Of a stretch of DNA of 64,000 nt, positions 1 to 9,390 are shown piece by piece (within the stretch, counting starts at the first letter, position 1; each line of letters opens with the position of its first letter). Location: the NCBI RefSeq assembly GCF_011516925.1, contig NZ_WOTG01000001.1, forward strand, positions 434,001-498,000, read 5' to 3'. The notes beneath the pieces were generated by a model, which ran no database searches, was not told the DNA's origin, and saw only the letters and a program-made list of their open reading frames with translations. The DNA is from Acetobacter fabarum (GTDB lineage: Bacteria > Pseudomonadota > Alphaproteobacteria > Acetobacterales > Acetobacteraceae). Both the position numbers and the translations under genes were made by a program.

Positions 1-1
1 C

Positions 2-1051
2 TCCTGTGATGAAACCGCCTGCGCCATTCTGGCCCCCGATGGCACCTGCCTTGCCCAGCGCGTTGTCTCGCAGGATGGGCATGCGGATTTTGGGGGGGTG
101 GTGCCAGAAATAGCTGCCCGCGCGCATCTGGCCCTCCTGCCTGCCCTGGTCGAAGCAACATTGGCAGATGCAGAGCTGGCCACCACGGACCTTGCCTTTA
201 TTGCCGCCAGCACCGGGCCGGGGCTGATTGGCGGGTTGATCGTTGGCACAAGTTTTGCCAAAGGGCTGGCTCTGGCGCTGAATATTCCTTTTGTTGCGGT
301 CAACCATGTGGAAGCCCATGCCCTGACCGCCCGTCTGCCCGGTATTGTGCCCGATGGTGCGCCTTTCCCCTACCTGTTGCTGCTGGTTTCTGGCGGGCAT
401 TGCCAGTGCATTGCGGTGGAAGGCGTTGGCCAGTACCGCAAACTCGGCGGCACCATAGACGATGCAGCAGGCGAAGCATTTGACAAGGTCGCAAAAATGC
501 TCGGCCTTGGCTGGCCCGGTGGCCCGGCACTGGAAAAACTGGCCCAGATGGGTAACCCGGATGCCATAGCCCTACCCCGCCCGCTCCTGCACCGGCCGGG
601 GTGTGACTTCTCATTCTCCGGGCTTAAAACCGCAATTGCGCAAAAACTGGCCCCTTACGGACAGGCTCCCCTGCCCCACCAGTTTGCCGCCGACCTTGCG
701 GCATCCTTCCAGCAGGCGGTGGCCGATGTTGTGGCCGACCGCATCAACCATGCGCTGGACATGATGCCACAGGCCCGCCTTCTGGTTGCCGCTGGTGGCG
801 TTGCCGCCAACACCACCCTGCGCGCCAGACTGGAGGACGTAGCCCACAAGCGCGGCCTGCGCTTTGCCGCACCTCCGCTCCGGCTTTGCACGGATAATGC
901 CGTTATGGTCGGCTGGGCAGCCCTTGAAACATGGCGTGAAAGCGCTGAACGCAGCCTGCCCGCACCCAACAACACAACCCTGCGCCCACGCCCGCGCTGG
1001 CCACTGGAAGACATGGCCCAGCGTTTTGAACCCGATCAGGCCTCCGCATGA
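2..1051 (+). CDS. tsaD: tRNA N6-adenosine threonylcarbamoyltransferase TsaD, 5' partial
   Basis: The open frame enters from the window edge, with residues reading SCDETACAILAP from base 2, so only about the first ten residues are missing. TsaD (Gcp/Kae1 family) transfers the threonylcarbamoyl group to A37 of ANN-decoding tRNAs, together with TsaB and TsaE, in the cytoplasm. The HVEAH metal-binding motif lies near residues 102-106 of the visible part. It is followed by the SGGH segment and the GTIDDAAGEAFDK stretch. The C-terminal CTDNAVM segment carries the conserved aspartate ligand. An internal GTG at 98 could pass for a start, but homology clearly continues upstream of it. The stop overlaps the rlmJ start (ATGA), implying translational coupling. 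Confidence 0.95.
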   Translation, partial: SCDETACAILAPDGTCLAQRVVSQDGHADFGGVVPEIAARAHLALLPALVEATLADAELATTDLAFIAASTGPGLIGGLIVGTSFAKGLALALNIPFVAVNHVEAHALTARLPGIVPDGAPFPYLLLLVSGGHCQCIAVEGVGQYRKLGGTIDDAAGEAFDKVAKMLGLGWPGGPALEKLAQMGNPDAIALPRPLLHRPGCDFSFSGLKTAIAQKLAPYGQAPLPHQFAADLAASFQQAVADVVADRINHALDMMPQARLLVAAGGVAANTTLRARLEDVAHKRGLRFAAPPLRLCTDNAVMVGWAALETWRESAERSLPAPNNTTLRPRPRWPLEDMAQRFEPDQASA

Positions 1052-1869
1052 ACTATCGCCACATCTACCACGCAGGCAATTTTGCCGACTGCATGAAGCA
1101 CACGTTGCTGGTCAGCCTGCTCCAGCATTTTCTGCGCAAGGAAGCGCCTTTTCTGGTGCTGGACACCCATGCCGGTATTGGCCGGTATGACCTTGAAAGC
1201 CCCGAGGCCGAAAAAACCGGCGAATGCCAAAGTGGTATCGGCAGACTATGGGCAGAAGCGCCAGACAGCCCGCTTGCTCCATGGCTGGAGCTGGTACGCA
1301 GGGCTGGCGGGCCACGCTTTTACCCCGGCTCCCCCCTGCTGGCATCGCTCATGCTACGCCCACAGGACCAGTTGATCTGCTGCGAAAAACATCCGGTGGA
1401 CAAACGGGCACTGTACCGCCTGTTTGCAGGCCAGCCCAACATAAGCGTGCATGAGCGCGATGCGTATGAGAGCCTGCGTGCACTCCTCCCCCCCAAAACA
1501 GCAAAACGCGGCCTTGTGCTGATCGACCCACCATTTGAGGAACCGGGGGAATTTGACCGTCTGGCCGAAGCACTCCAGACCATTCGCACCCGCTTTGCCG
1601 CAGGCATGATTGCGGTGTGGTACCCCATCAAGCACAGAACACCTGTGCGCCAGTTCCATACCAGCGTGGAGCAGGCGGGGCACCGCAACGTGCTGGTGGC
1701 GGAACTGCTGATGCGCCCACCCCACAACCCCGATGCCCTCAATGGGGCGGGGCTATTGGTGATCAAGCCACCTTACGGTTTTGCCACACAGGCACAGCAA
1801 CAGCTTGAGCGGCTGAAAACGGCACTTGGTGCGTTTGACGCCACAGTAAATGAACTGGTGCCTGAATAA
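1048..1869 (+). CDS. rlmJ: 23S rRNA (adenine(2030)-N6)-methyltransferase RlmJ
   Basis: The 273-residue protein has the RlmJ (YhiR/DUF519) N-terminus MNYRHIYHAGNFADCMKH and the SAM-binding segment VLDTHAGIGRYDL. The N6-adenine methyltransferase catalytic motif DPPFE lies near residue 160. In E. coli this enzyme methylates A2030 of 23S rRNA. Length is normal for the family. The ATG lies inside the stop region of tsaD (4-base overlap), so the two form a small translation-related operon. No clear T-run terminator follows; the next gene converges on it 86 bases downstream. Confidence 0.93.
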   Translation: MNYRHIYHAGNFADCMKHTLLVSLLQHFLRKEAPFLVLDTHAGIGRYDLESPEAEKTGECQSGIGRLWAEAPDSPLAPWLELVRRAGGPRFYPGSPLLASLMLRPQDQLICCEKHPVDKRALYRLFAGQPNISVHERDAYESLRALLPPKTAKRGLVLIDPPFEEPGEFDRLAEALQTIRTRFAAGMIAVWYPIKHRTPVRQFHTSVEQAGHRNVLVAELLMRPPHNPDALNGAGLLVIKPPYGFATQAQQQLERLKTALGAFDATVNELVPE

Positions 1870-1955
1870 ACCAGCCCCCCTTTTTTGCGTAATGAAGCCT
1901 CATGCCTCAGTCGGAAGACGGGGCGTGGATATGAGCGTAAGGGAGGTCCCCCTGC

Positions 1956-2696
1956 TTAAGCGGGGCGGCTGACATCCTTGAGCAGGCTGTGCCACATATC
2001 TGTTGCAAAACCCTGCACGCCTGCGGCCAGAATCTGCACGCCAATGCACAGCAGAACGAGTGCTGCCATCCGGCTGACAATCCGCGTGCCGGTTACACCC
2101 AGCATGGATACCAGTTTTTCCGAGCTGGAATACGCAGCCCACACGATCAGAACCACGCAGATAGCAGCAACAGTCGTACCCGCCGAATATGCCCAGAAGG
2201 AATGACCCGACGGACAACCCGAGCCCAGGGCAATAGCCACGGCAATTGTGCCCGGTCCAACGGTAAAGGGCATAGCGAGCGGGAAAAACGCCGTATCTGC
2301 CCAGTTGGGCGACATAACGGTGCGACCACCCTGCAGGGCCTGTTTTTCCTTCTGCGCTTCCACACTCTCCGGGCTTTGCAGCAGGGCCCATGCCCGTACG
2401 GCCACAACCAGACCGCCGGCCACACGCAGGGCGTTAACGGTTACGCCAAAAAACGCCAGAACAAGGCTGCCAAACCACAGGGAAACAATGATCAGCATGA
2501 AGGAATAAAAAGAAACCAGCCGCGCAAGAGCCATAATCTCGCGCTGGGAGCGACCATCGGACGCCTGAGCAAAAATAAGCGCCGCGCCAAATGGATTAAC
2601 AATGGAAAACAGGGCGGGAAAAGCCAGCAGAAAAGAGGAAATCCCTGTCCTGACCATACTGCCGCTTAGCAGAACCTCGGGAAGATGCGCCGCCAT
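1956..2696 (-). CDS. MarC-family integral membrane protein
   Basis: The 246-residue hydrophobic protein has about six membrane segments. Characteristic MarC-family (UPF0056) stretches are visible: FSIVNPFGAALIF near the N-terminus, GPGTIAVAIALGS in the middle and the GVQILAAGVQGF end. The biochemical role of the family is not settled; the early link to multiple antibiotic resistance in E. coli was not confirmed. It is the last gene of the minus-strand group lysS - mprF-like - this gene, beginning 49 bases after the mprF-like stop. A shared transcript is likely but not proven. Confidence 0.85.
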   Translation of the reverse strand: MAAHLPEVLLSGSMVRTGISSFLLAFPALFSIVNPFGAALIFAQASDGRSQREIMALARLVSFYSFMLIIVSLWFGSLVLAFFGVTVNALRVAGGLVVAVRAWALLQSPESVEAQKEKQALQGGRTVMSPNWADTAFFPLAMPFTVGPGTIAVAIALGSGCPSGHSFWAYSAGTTVAAICVVLIVWAAYSSSEKLVSMLGVTGTRIVSRMAALVLLCIGVQILAAGVQGFATDMWHSLLKDVSRPA

Positions 2697-2745
2697 AACC
2701 CTGCCCGGAACTCCAACACAAACACCACACCGGCCAACAGGCCGC

Positions 2746-4812
2746 TCAAAGAGGGACGTCGGTTACGTCCCGGTTGGCTTTATAGGTTTTTACAAAACGC
2801 GAGACCAGAGCAATATCCTCCGGCGGGTAACACAGATTGGTATTGCTGCCATCTTCAAGCGGCCACACATTCAGCCCGATGTCGTTATAAATCCGGATAA
2901 AGCTGCCCCCCACCTGCCAGAAGGCAAGCCGCAGCCCCTGCTGCAAGGCCAGGTCTCGCAACCGCCAGATGGCCGAAATGCTGTCATCCTCCCCGCCGGC
3001 GGGGTCCCCCAGCCCGACGAGCAGGTTCCCACGGTGGATAAAGGGAATAACCGCATCCCCTGCCTCCCCTTCTACAAAGCCTTCGGGCTTCATGTCTGCA
3101 ATGTCAGGCAGGGCGTGTTCGAGCGTTCCGTAATGCTCGGCCATATCCTGCGTCCATGACTGGATAGGAATACGGGCAGGCCACATCAACCGTGCCAGCA
3201 CGACCAGAGCCAGCAGCACGGCCAGTGCCACGGTCCAGCGTACGGCCCCATGCGCGGGAGAGGCAAGAATAAGCTGCCACCAGCTCCCCGCCCCGGCATT
3301 GCGCGTGGCCAGAGCAATAATGCAGGCAAAAAACAGCAACAGACACAAAAGGTTGGAACGCGATAGCGGTTCGCTCAGCAATTCGGCGCGACGGTAATAG
3401 CAGTTCCGGAACGGCGCAATGAACAGTGCGGACAACCCCAGCATAACGGGCACAAAAATTGTGTTCCCGCGCAGGAAGGTCATGACCGTTGCCACCAGCA
3501 ACAGGCCCAGCGCCCCCCGCCATGCCAACGTTACCCGCTGGGAAAGACCAATGGCCATGCCAATAAGCGCAACCCCCATAAGGGAGAGCAGATAGTTCCC
3601 CCCCACATGCACAAGGCCCGCAAACGTGTCCGGCAGCATGGAAAACTTGGGAACAGGCTCCATCAGCACAAGGCAGAGCAGCAGCACGCCACACAGCGAG
3701 ACAGCGCCCGTTGCCACGGCAACAGAAAAAGCCGCCTCGCTTTCACGCACAACCTGACTGGGCCTGCGCCGGACAACCTGTGCATCCTTGCCACGTTTGC
3801 GGTTTTTCTTTTTGGCGAGAGCGGCATCCCCCCGCAGGAACAGCTCATGCCCGGCAAACATGATGCCCGCCAGAAAGAGAGGAATAATGTAGTAAAAAAG
3901 GCGAAAAATCAGCACCACACCCAAAATCTGGGGGGCAGGCATATATGGGCCGAGCGCCAGCAGCATGGCCCCGTCAAACACCCCAAGCCCACCGGGCACA
4001 CTCGCCACCAGCCCTGCCGTGTAAGATGCGATATAAATGGCCAGAAAAGAGCCAAAATCTACCCCGCACCCTTTGGGCAGCAGCACAAAGGCAATGCTGG
4101 CGGTTGCTGCAACTTCTGCCGTAGCCACCACAGTCTGCATGAAAGCCATGCGGGGGGATGGCAACGCAACAACCCATTTACGGAACCGGAATTCGCGCAG
4201 CCAGAAGGACAGCCCGATATACCCGGCCACCATCAGCCACAGCAGCCCGCCTACAAAGGCCAGCACCACCTGCGGTACACGGTTGCCAATACCGGGCAGT
4301 ACCGAAGGCTCCAGAATAAGCACCGCCCCAATAAGGACCGCAGCCCCCAGCAGGTAGGTGGCAGAGCAAAAGGCAATAATCTGGGTAATGGCAAAGGCGT
4401 TAACGCCCCAGTTACGGTACAGCCGGTACCGGACCGCTGCCCCCGAAACTGCCGAAAAACCAAGGTTATGCGACAGCACATAGGAGCAGAAAGCCGCAAA
4501 CGCCGCACGGCGGAAAGGCAATTGCCCATACCCGACCTGAATGGCGGCCAGCCGGTCGTAAAAAGACAGAATAAAGTAGGACAGTAGTGTGCAGCCAACA
4601 GCAGCCCATAGCTGGAAGGCGGGAATAGCCTCCATGGCCTGCCGGATGTCGGTCATTTTCAGGTGCCGCACCTCATGCTGCACCACAAGAATGGCCGCCA
4701 CCATCAGCACCAGCCCGACCAGATGGGGGAGATGCCTCAGCCGCTTTTTCCATCCCTTTTCCCCTCCGTGGAGGTCAGGTTGCTGGTCGGGGAGCTGGGG
4801 CATCTGTGTCAT
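2746..4812 (-). CDS. mprF: MprF-like lysyl-phosphatidylglycerol flippase with a truncated synthase domain
   Basis: The first ~540 residues form the multi-span MprF membrane region, including the LSHNLGFSAVSGAAVRYRLY segment and the CGVDFGSFLAIYIASYTAGL / VPGGLGVFDG region typical of the LPG flippase domain. A soluble C-terminal part follows that starts like the LPG synthase domain (DUF2156): HRGNLLVGLGDPAGG, IWRLRDLALQQG, RIYNDIGLNVW. It then stops at residue 688, whereas bifunctional MprF proteins usually run to about 850. The second half of the synthase domain, which in known enzymes builds the lysyl-tRNA and lipid sites, is absent, and no continuation was found in other frames before marC. 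Flipping of aminoacylated lipid may persist; lysine transfer looks unlikely. It sits 17 bases after lysS on the same strand. Confidence 0.8.
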   Translation of the reverse strand: MTQMPQLPDQQPDLHGGEKGWKKRLRHLPHLVGLVLMVAAILVVQHEVRHLKMTDIRQAMEAIPAFQLWAAVGCTLLSYFILSFYDRLAAIQVGYGQLPFRRAAFAAFCSYVLSHNLGFSAVSGAAVRYRLYRNWGVNAFAITQIIAFCSATYLLGAAVLIGAVLILEPSVLPGIGNRVPQVVLAFVGGLLWLMVAGYIGLSFWLREFRFRKWVVALPSPRMAFMQTVVATAEVAATASIAFVLLPKGCGVDFGSFLAIYIASYTAGLVASVPGGLGVFDGAMLLALGPYMPAPQILGVVLIFRLFYYIIPLFLAGIMFAGHELFLRGDAALAKKKNRKRGKDAQVVRRRPSQVVRESEAAFSVAVATGAVSLCGVLLLCLVLMEPVPKFSMLPDTFAGLVHVGGNYLLSLMGVALIGMAIGLSQRVTLAWRGALGLLLVATVMTFLRGNTIFVPVMLGLSALFIAPFRNCYYRRAELLSEPLSRSNLLCLLLFFACIIALATRNAGAGSWWQLILASPAHGAVRWTVALAVLLALVVLARLMWPARIPIQSWTQDMAEHYGTLEHALPDIADMKPEGFVEGEAGDAVIPFIHRGNLLVGLGDPAGGEDDSISAIWRLRDLALQQGLRLAFWQVGGSFIRIYNDIGLNVWPLEDGSNTNLCYPPEDIALVSRFVKTYKANRDVTDVPL

Positions 4813-4829
4813 CTACTGCCAGACCCTGC

Positions 4830-6449
4830 TTAAACCTGCGTATCTCGCAAGAGGGCGGCGTCTATAAGAGCAATGGTTTCTGGCACACCGTACAGTGCAA
4901 CAAAGCCGCCAAAGCGTGGCCCTTCCTTTTGCCCCAGAAGCACCTCGTACAGGCAGCCAAACCAGCTCCTAAGCGGTTCAAACCCGTGGCGCTTGCCAAT
5001 TTCAAACACCAGATTCTGCAAGATGGATGCGTCTGCCGCCTCCCCTTCAAAACCCCGCAGGGTTTCGGCCAGATCCACAAGTGCCGCGCGTTCCTTATCC
5101 GTTGGAGCACGGAAGGTTTTGGCAGGGCGGACAAAGTCCGCGTAATAAGCAATGGCATGCTTGACCAGCTCGGCCAGCATGGGATGCGTCTGCGGTGACA
5201 CGGCACTATCGTAACGGCGGATAAAGCCCCACAGCACTTCGGGCGTATCCGCATTGGCAACACTGGCCAGGTTGAGCAGCATGCCAAACGGTATCGGGCT
5301 TCCGGCATCTTCCGGCACGCTGCCTTTGTGAATGAACCATGCAGGGTTTGCCCGCAGGTCATTCCCTGCCGGGTTTTCTGCCTGAAGGGCGCGCGCCTTG
5401 TCCGCGTGGGTCAGGTAGTCATCCGCCGTTTTGGGGATCACATCAAAATACAGCCGTTTGGCCCGCTGCGGCTGGTTGAACATGAACTGGCCAAGGCTTT
5501 CCGGCGGGGCATAACGCAGCCACTCTTCCACCGACAGGCCATTGCCCTTGGATTTGGAGATTTTTTGCCCCTGCTCATCCAAAAACAGTTCGTAGGTCAG
5601 GCCCGCAGGCGGTGTGCCGCCCAGAATTTTGCAGATGCGGCCAGACAGGCGCACGCTGTCGATCAAATCCTTGCCCGACATTTCGTAATCAACGCCCAGC
5701 GCATACCAGCGCATGGCCCAGTCGGCCTTCCACTGCATTTTGGCGTGGCCACCTGTAACCGGCGTTTCAAACACCTCGCCTGTTGCGGGGTCGGTCCAGC
5801 GCACGGTGCCTGCTGCGGCATCAATCGCGTCCATTTTAACCTGCATGACCTCCCCCGTACGGGGGTGCAGCGGCAGAACGGGCGAATAGGTTGCCCGGCG
5901 GTCCGGCCCCAGTGTGGGCAGGATTACAGCCAGAATCTGGTCGTGTACTTCCAGCACCCGCAGCAAGGCCGCATCAAACCGGCCGGAGGTGTAGTACTGG
6001 GTGGAAGAGGCAAATTCGTATTCGAACCCGAAACTGTCCAGAAACGCGCAGAGTCGGGCGTTATTGTGCGCAGCAAACGACTCGTGCGTGCCAAACGGGT
6101 CCGGCACGCGGGAGAGGGGCTGCCCTATGTACTTCTGCAACATCTCACGCTGGGGCACGTTATCGGGCACCTTGCGCAGGGCGTCCATGTCGTCCGAAAA
6201 AGCCAGCAGGCGCGACGGGCGGCCCGTAAGCGCCGTATAGGCCTGCCGCACCCAGGACGTGCGCGCGACCTCACCAAAGGTACCGATATGAGGCAGGCCG
6301 GAAGGGCCATACCCGGTTTCCAGCAGAGCCGGGCGCTCATCGGCGCCTGTGCTGCTACGTGTTGCAACATGATCGGCCAGTTTGCGCGCCTCTTCAAAAG
6401 GCCACGCGCGCGGAAGATCGGAAGCGGATGCTGTTTGGCTATCTGACAT
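4830..6449 (-). CDS. lysS: lysine--tRNA ligase, class I
   Basis: This is a class I (archaeal/alphaproteobacterial type) lysyl-tRNA synthetase, not the usual class II enzyme. The HIGH-type motif reads PHIGT at residues 53-57 and the KMSKS-type motif reads KISKSKGN near residue 296. Length from the chosen ATG is 539 residues, normal for the family. The frame stays open to 6557, but residues upstream of MSDSQTAS do not resemble the family, so I start at 6449. The gene is transcribed away from the molybdopterin-binding protein gene and leads directly into the mprF-like gene (17-base gap). That is a suggestive pairing, because MprF uses lysyl-tRNA as substrate. Confidence 0.94.
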   Translation of the reverse strand: MSDSQTASASDLPRAWPFEEARKLADHVATRSSTGADERPALLETGYGPSGLPHIGTFGEVARTSWVRQAYTALTGRPSRLLAFSDDMDALRKVPDNVPQREMLQKYIGQPLSRVPDPFGTHESFAAHNNARLCAFLDSFGFEYEFASSTQYYTSGRFDAALLRVLEVHDQILAVILPTLGPDRRATYSPVLPLHPRTGEVMQVKMDAIDAAAGTVRWTDPATGEVFETPVTGGHAKMQWKADWAMRWYALGVDYEMSGKDLIDSVRLSGRICKILGGTPPAGLTYELFLDEQGQKISKSKGNGLSVEEWLRYAPPESLGQFMFNQPQRAKRLYFDVIPKTADDYLTHADKARALQAENPAGNDLRANPAWFIHKGSVPEDAGSPIPFGMLLNLASVANADTPEVLWGFIRRYDSAVSPQTHPMLAELVKHAIAYYADFVRPAKTFRAPTDKERAALVDLAETLRGFEGEAADASILQNLVFEIGKRHGFEPLRSWFGCLYEVLLGQKEGPRFGGFVALYGVPETIALIDAALLRDTQV

Positions 6450-6604
6450 GCGCGGGAAGCTATGAATTGCGTGGCACCCGGTCAATGCAAAAACGCGCAG
6501 GACACCCTTCGTGGTGTAATTTTTACGCCCATTGACCCCGCAAACACTCCGCTCCATCCTTGCGGGCAGTCAAGAAGCCCAGAACAAAAGGTCAAGCCCG
6601 AGTC

Positions 6605-7357
6605 ATGCGCCGCACTTCTGCACTCATTCTTATTGGTAACGAAATCCTTTCTGGCCGCACACGGGACGACAACATCCAGTTTCTGGCGCTCCGGCTGGGA
6701 GAACTGGGGATTCCCCTGGTCGAAATCCGCGTGATCCCCGACATCAGGGCCACCATCATCAACACGGTCACGGAATTACGCGCCCGCTTTGACGAGGTGT
6801 TCACAACCGGCGGCATTGGCCCGACACATGATGACATTACATCCCCCTGCGTAGCCGAAGCCTTTGGGGTGCCGTGGGAAATTCATGCCCCCACCTTTGC
6901 CGTGCTGCAAGAACGCTTTGGGCCGGAAAACTTCAATACAGCCCGCCAGCGCATGGCCAAACTGCCCAAAGGGGCAACCCCCATTGCCAACCCCGTCTCC
7001 ATTGCGCCGGGCTTTAGCATTGGCAATGTGCATGTGCTGGCTGGCGTCCCCCGCATCATGCGCGCCATGTTTGAAGAGCTGGCCCCGACCTTGCAGAAAG
7101 GTGCGCCAGTTTTTTCACGCACATGGCACACCACACTGCTGGGTGAAGGCGCGCTGGCCGATGGGCTGGAAGCGATACAGGAACGATTTACCGATCTGGA
7201 TATCGGCTCCTACCCGTTCCACCGTGAAGGTGGCCACGGTGTGGCTCTTGTAGCCAAAGGCCAGGATATGCAGCGCGTGAACGATGCGGCACAGGCCATC
7301 CACGACCTGCTCAAAGAAAAAGGCGGCTCACCCGTGGAAGGTGAACCGCCTGTCTGA
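6605..7357 (+). CDS. competence/damage-inducible CinA-like protein, molybdopterin-binding (MoCF) domain only
   Basis: The 250-residue protein opens with ALILIGNEILSGRTRDDN and continues with TTGGIGPTHDDITSP, the signature of the MoCF-biosynthesis (MoaB/MogA/CinA N-terminal) domain. It matches the stand-alone alphaproteobacterial molybdopterin-binding proteins that lack the CinA amidase domain. The exact reaction is not known; CinA relatives hydrolyse ADP-ribose, and related domains bind molybdopterin. I chose the ATG at 6605 because the family starts right there. A TTG at 6560 would add 15 unrelated residues. It ends 61 bases before the convergent accA, with an inverted repeat in the gap. Confidence 0.85.
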   Translation: MRRTSALILIGNEILSGRTRDDNIQFLALRLGELGIPLVEIRVIPDIRATIINTVTELRARFDEVFTTGGIGPTHDDITSPCVAEAFGVPWEIHAPTFAVLQERFGPENFNTARQRMAKLPKGATPIANPVSIAPGFSIGNVHVLAGVPRIMRAMFEELAPTLQKGAPVFSRTWHTTLLGEGALADGLEAIQERFTDLDIGSYPFHREGGHGVALVAKGQDMQRVNDAAQAIHDLLKEKGGSPVEGEPPV

Positions 7358-7379
7358 TCCGCCTGGTGCCCGCATCCTG

Positions 7380-7406
7380 CTGACCGCGCCGGAGTGGTGC
7401 GGTCAG
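7380..7406. terminator. inverted repeat between convergent genes
   Basis: CTGACCGC at 7380-7387 pairs perfectly with GCGGTCAG at 7399-7406 across an 11-base loop. It lies in the 61-base gap between the convergent cinA-like and accA stops. There is no T-run on either side, so it is at best a weak or Rho-assisted end signal. Confidence 0.35.
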
Positions 7407-7418
7407 GCGTGGTGCGGC

Positions 7419-8375
7419 TCAGTGCAGGGCTTCACGCCCCATAGCCAGAAACTTTTCGCGGCGCAGTTCCTTCAGCTTTTCCGGCGCCAGCGGCAGCAGG
7501 TCTTTCAGCATCGCACCCAGCACACCACGGACGGCATCCATGGCGGCGGCCGGGTCACGCTGGGCGCCCCCCACGGGTTCGGGAATGATCTGGTCGATCA
7601 GGCCAAGGCGCTTGAGGTCCTGAGCAGTCAGACGCAACGTTTCCGCCGCCGTGCTGGCCTGCTTGGGGTCACGCCACAGGATGGAGGCGCAGGCCTCGGG
7701 CGAGATAACGGAGTAAATGGCGTGTTCGAGCATAAGAACCCGATCCCCAGCCCCCAGCGCCACCGCACCACCTGACCCACCTTCGCCAATAACCGTGGCG
7801 ATCAGGGGAACAGGAGCGTCAAAACAGGTGGCAATGGAGCGGGCAATGGCTTCAGCCTGCCCACGCTGTTCCGCATCAATACCCGGCCATGCACCTGCGG
7901 TATCAATAAAGGTGAGAATCGGCAGCTTGAACTGGCCAGCCATCTTCATCAGCCGTTGGGCCTTGCGGTAGCCTTCGGGCCGGGCCATGCCAAAGTTGTG
8001 CTGGAGCCGGGTTTCCAGGTCCGAGCCACGCTCGGTCCCGATCACCATTACGGGCATGCCATCAAAACGGCCAATGCCACCGATAATGGCCTTGTCATCC
8101 CCAAACAGCCGGTCGCCTGCCAACGGCGTAAAATCCGTTACGAGCCGACCAATATAGTCCTGCGTGTGCGGACGCTGGGCATGACGGGCCACCTGCACTT
8201 TCTGCCAAGGTGTGAGCTTGGCGTAGATCGTGCGCAGGTGCTTTTCCGCCTTATCAGAAAGGCGGGCCGTCTCTTCTTCTATATTGACCCCTTCGGGGTC
8301 GGTCATCTGCCGCAGTTCGTCGATCTTGTTCTCAAGTTCGGCGACGGGCTTTTCGAAATCCAGGAACTGACGCAT
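7419..8375 (-). CDS. accA: acetyl-CoA carboxylase carboxyltransferase subunit alpha
   Basis: The 318-residue protein matches AccA, which with AccD moves the carboxyl group from carboxybiotin to acetyl-CoA in the first committed step of fatty-acid synthesis. It starts MRQFLDFEKPVAELENKIDE, the family N-terminus. The open frame reaches 8651, but the upstream part is cysteine- and arginine-rich nonsense, so the ATG at 8375 is used. The crotonase-like core shows TFIDTAGAWPGIDAEQRGQ and GEGGSGGAVALGAGD, followed by YSVISPEACASILW. The gene follows xerD on the same strand with an 82-base gap. Confidence 0.95.
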   Translation of the reverse strand: MRQFLDFEKPVAELENKIDELRQMTDPEGVNIEEETARLSDKAEKHLRTIYAKLTPWQKVQVARHAQRPHTQDYIGRLVTDFTPLAGDRLFGDDKAIIGGIGRFDGMPVMVIGTERGSDLETRLQHNFGMARPEGYRKAQRLMKMAGQFKLPILTFIDTAGAWPGIDAEQRGQAEAIARSIATCFDAPVPLIATVIGEGGSGGAVALGAGDRVLMLEHAIYSVISPEACASILWRDPKQASTAAETLRLTAQDLKRLGLIDQIIPEPVGGAQRDPAAAMDAVRGVLGAMLKDLLPLAPEKLKELRREKFLAMGREALH

Positions 8376-8457
8376 GAGCAAAGCCGATAGCACAATGGCG
8401 CTTAAAGCCAAGTCACTTCGTGCATCCAAATGTGTTCTGGGTGTGCTTTTTACGCTC

Positions 8458-9390
8458 TCAATCGTCCAAACCGGTGTTTTGAGAGGCTGAGAGCGGGTGA
8501 TGTTCGGCCACAACCTGCCGCAACCGCTCGGTCTGCACATGGGTATAAATCTGGGTTGTGGCAATATCCGCATGCCCCAGCAGCATTTGCAGCGCACGCA
8601 GGTCCGCCCCATGCGCAAGCAGGTGGGTCGCAAAGGAGTGGCGCAACACATGGGGGGAAAGGCGCGCAGGCTCCAGCCCGGCCTTTAACCCCACATCATG
8701 CAATATCCGGTCAAAAGCCTGCCGGGTCATGGCCCGCGCGGGGTTCCGTCCGGGAAAAAGATAGGGGCTGTTCAACCCTGCATCGGCCTGCACAAGCGCA
8801 CTGGCCGCCTGCCGCGCACTATCGGAAAGCGGGACAAGCCGCTCCCGCCCGCCTTTGCCGCGCACGCTGAGCATGCGCTGCCCCCCCGCCAGAGCCTGCC
8901 GGGGCAACACCAGCAGCTCCGAAATCCGCAACCCCGATGCGTACAGCAACTCCAGCGCCGCCCGTGCCACCAAAGCGCGACGCTTTTTGGCGGGGGAGGC
9001 TCCTTCTGGCTCCACGCAGGCATCAAGCAGGGCCAGCACTTCCGATTCGGACAAAAAGCGCGGCAGAGCCTGCTCCGCACGGGGGGAATCGAGGTGCTCG
9101 GCCGGGTTATCCGCCCGTAGGCCCTCACGCAGTAAAAACAGATAGAACTGCTTTATGCATGACAGGCGGCGCGCCACGGTACGCCGCGACTGCGCCTGTG
9201 CGGACAGGTCCGCCAGCCAGCCCCGCAGGCCGTCAGCACTTGCCGTGCGCAGGGTCTGCCCCACGGCCAGCAAACTCTGCGCACAGGATGCAAGATCAGC
9301 CTGATACGCCAGCAGGGTATTGGGGGCGGCCGCACGCTCGGCCGCCTGCATTTCCAGAAAAAGCTCTACACAGCCTTCCGCGTTGCTCAC
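8458..9390 (-). CDS. xerD: tyrosine site-specific recombinase XerD
   Basis: The 310-residue tyrosine recombinase has an N-terminal SAM-like DNA-binding domain (about residues 5-95) and a C-terminal catalytic domain. Catalytic residues are visible in order: Arg in SGLRISELL, His and Arg in HVLRHSFATHLL, His in LGHADIATTQ, and the nucleophile Tyr in IYTHV. Its context next to accA is chromosomal rather than phage-like, and no att site or phage gene is present, so I call it the housekeeping chromosome-dimer recombinase rather than an integrase. Translation starts at a GTG that overlaps the stop of the upstream 86-residue membrane protein (GTGA), which points to coupling. Confidence 0.9.
   Translation of the reverse strand: MSNAEGCVELFLEMQAAERAAAPNTLLAYQADLASCAQSLLAVGQTLRTASADGLRGWLADLSAQAQSRRTVARRLSCIKQFYLFLLREGLRADNPAEHLDSPRAEQALPRFLSESEVLALLDACVEPEGASPAKKRRALVARAALELLYASGLRISELLVLPRQALAGGQRMLSVRGKGGRERLVPLSDSARQAASALVQADAGLNSPYLFPGRNPARAMTRQAFDRILHDVGLKAGLEPARLSPHVLRHSFATHLLAHGADLRALQMLLGHADIATTQIYTHVQTERLRQVVAEHHPLSASQNTGLDD

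Noticed and set aside
2697-2760. Frameshift as explanation for the short mprF-like protein
   Set aside because: The other frames after the stop give no synthase-like residues before marC begins, so a real truncation is more likely than a single base error.
8458-9390. Tyrosine recombinase as a sign of a prophage or integrative element
   Set aside because: It matches housekeeping XerD, lies beside accA, and no phage, transfer or att sequence is visible.
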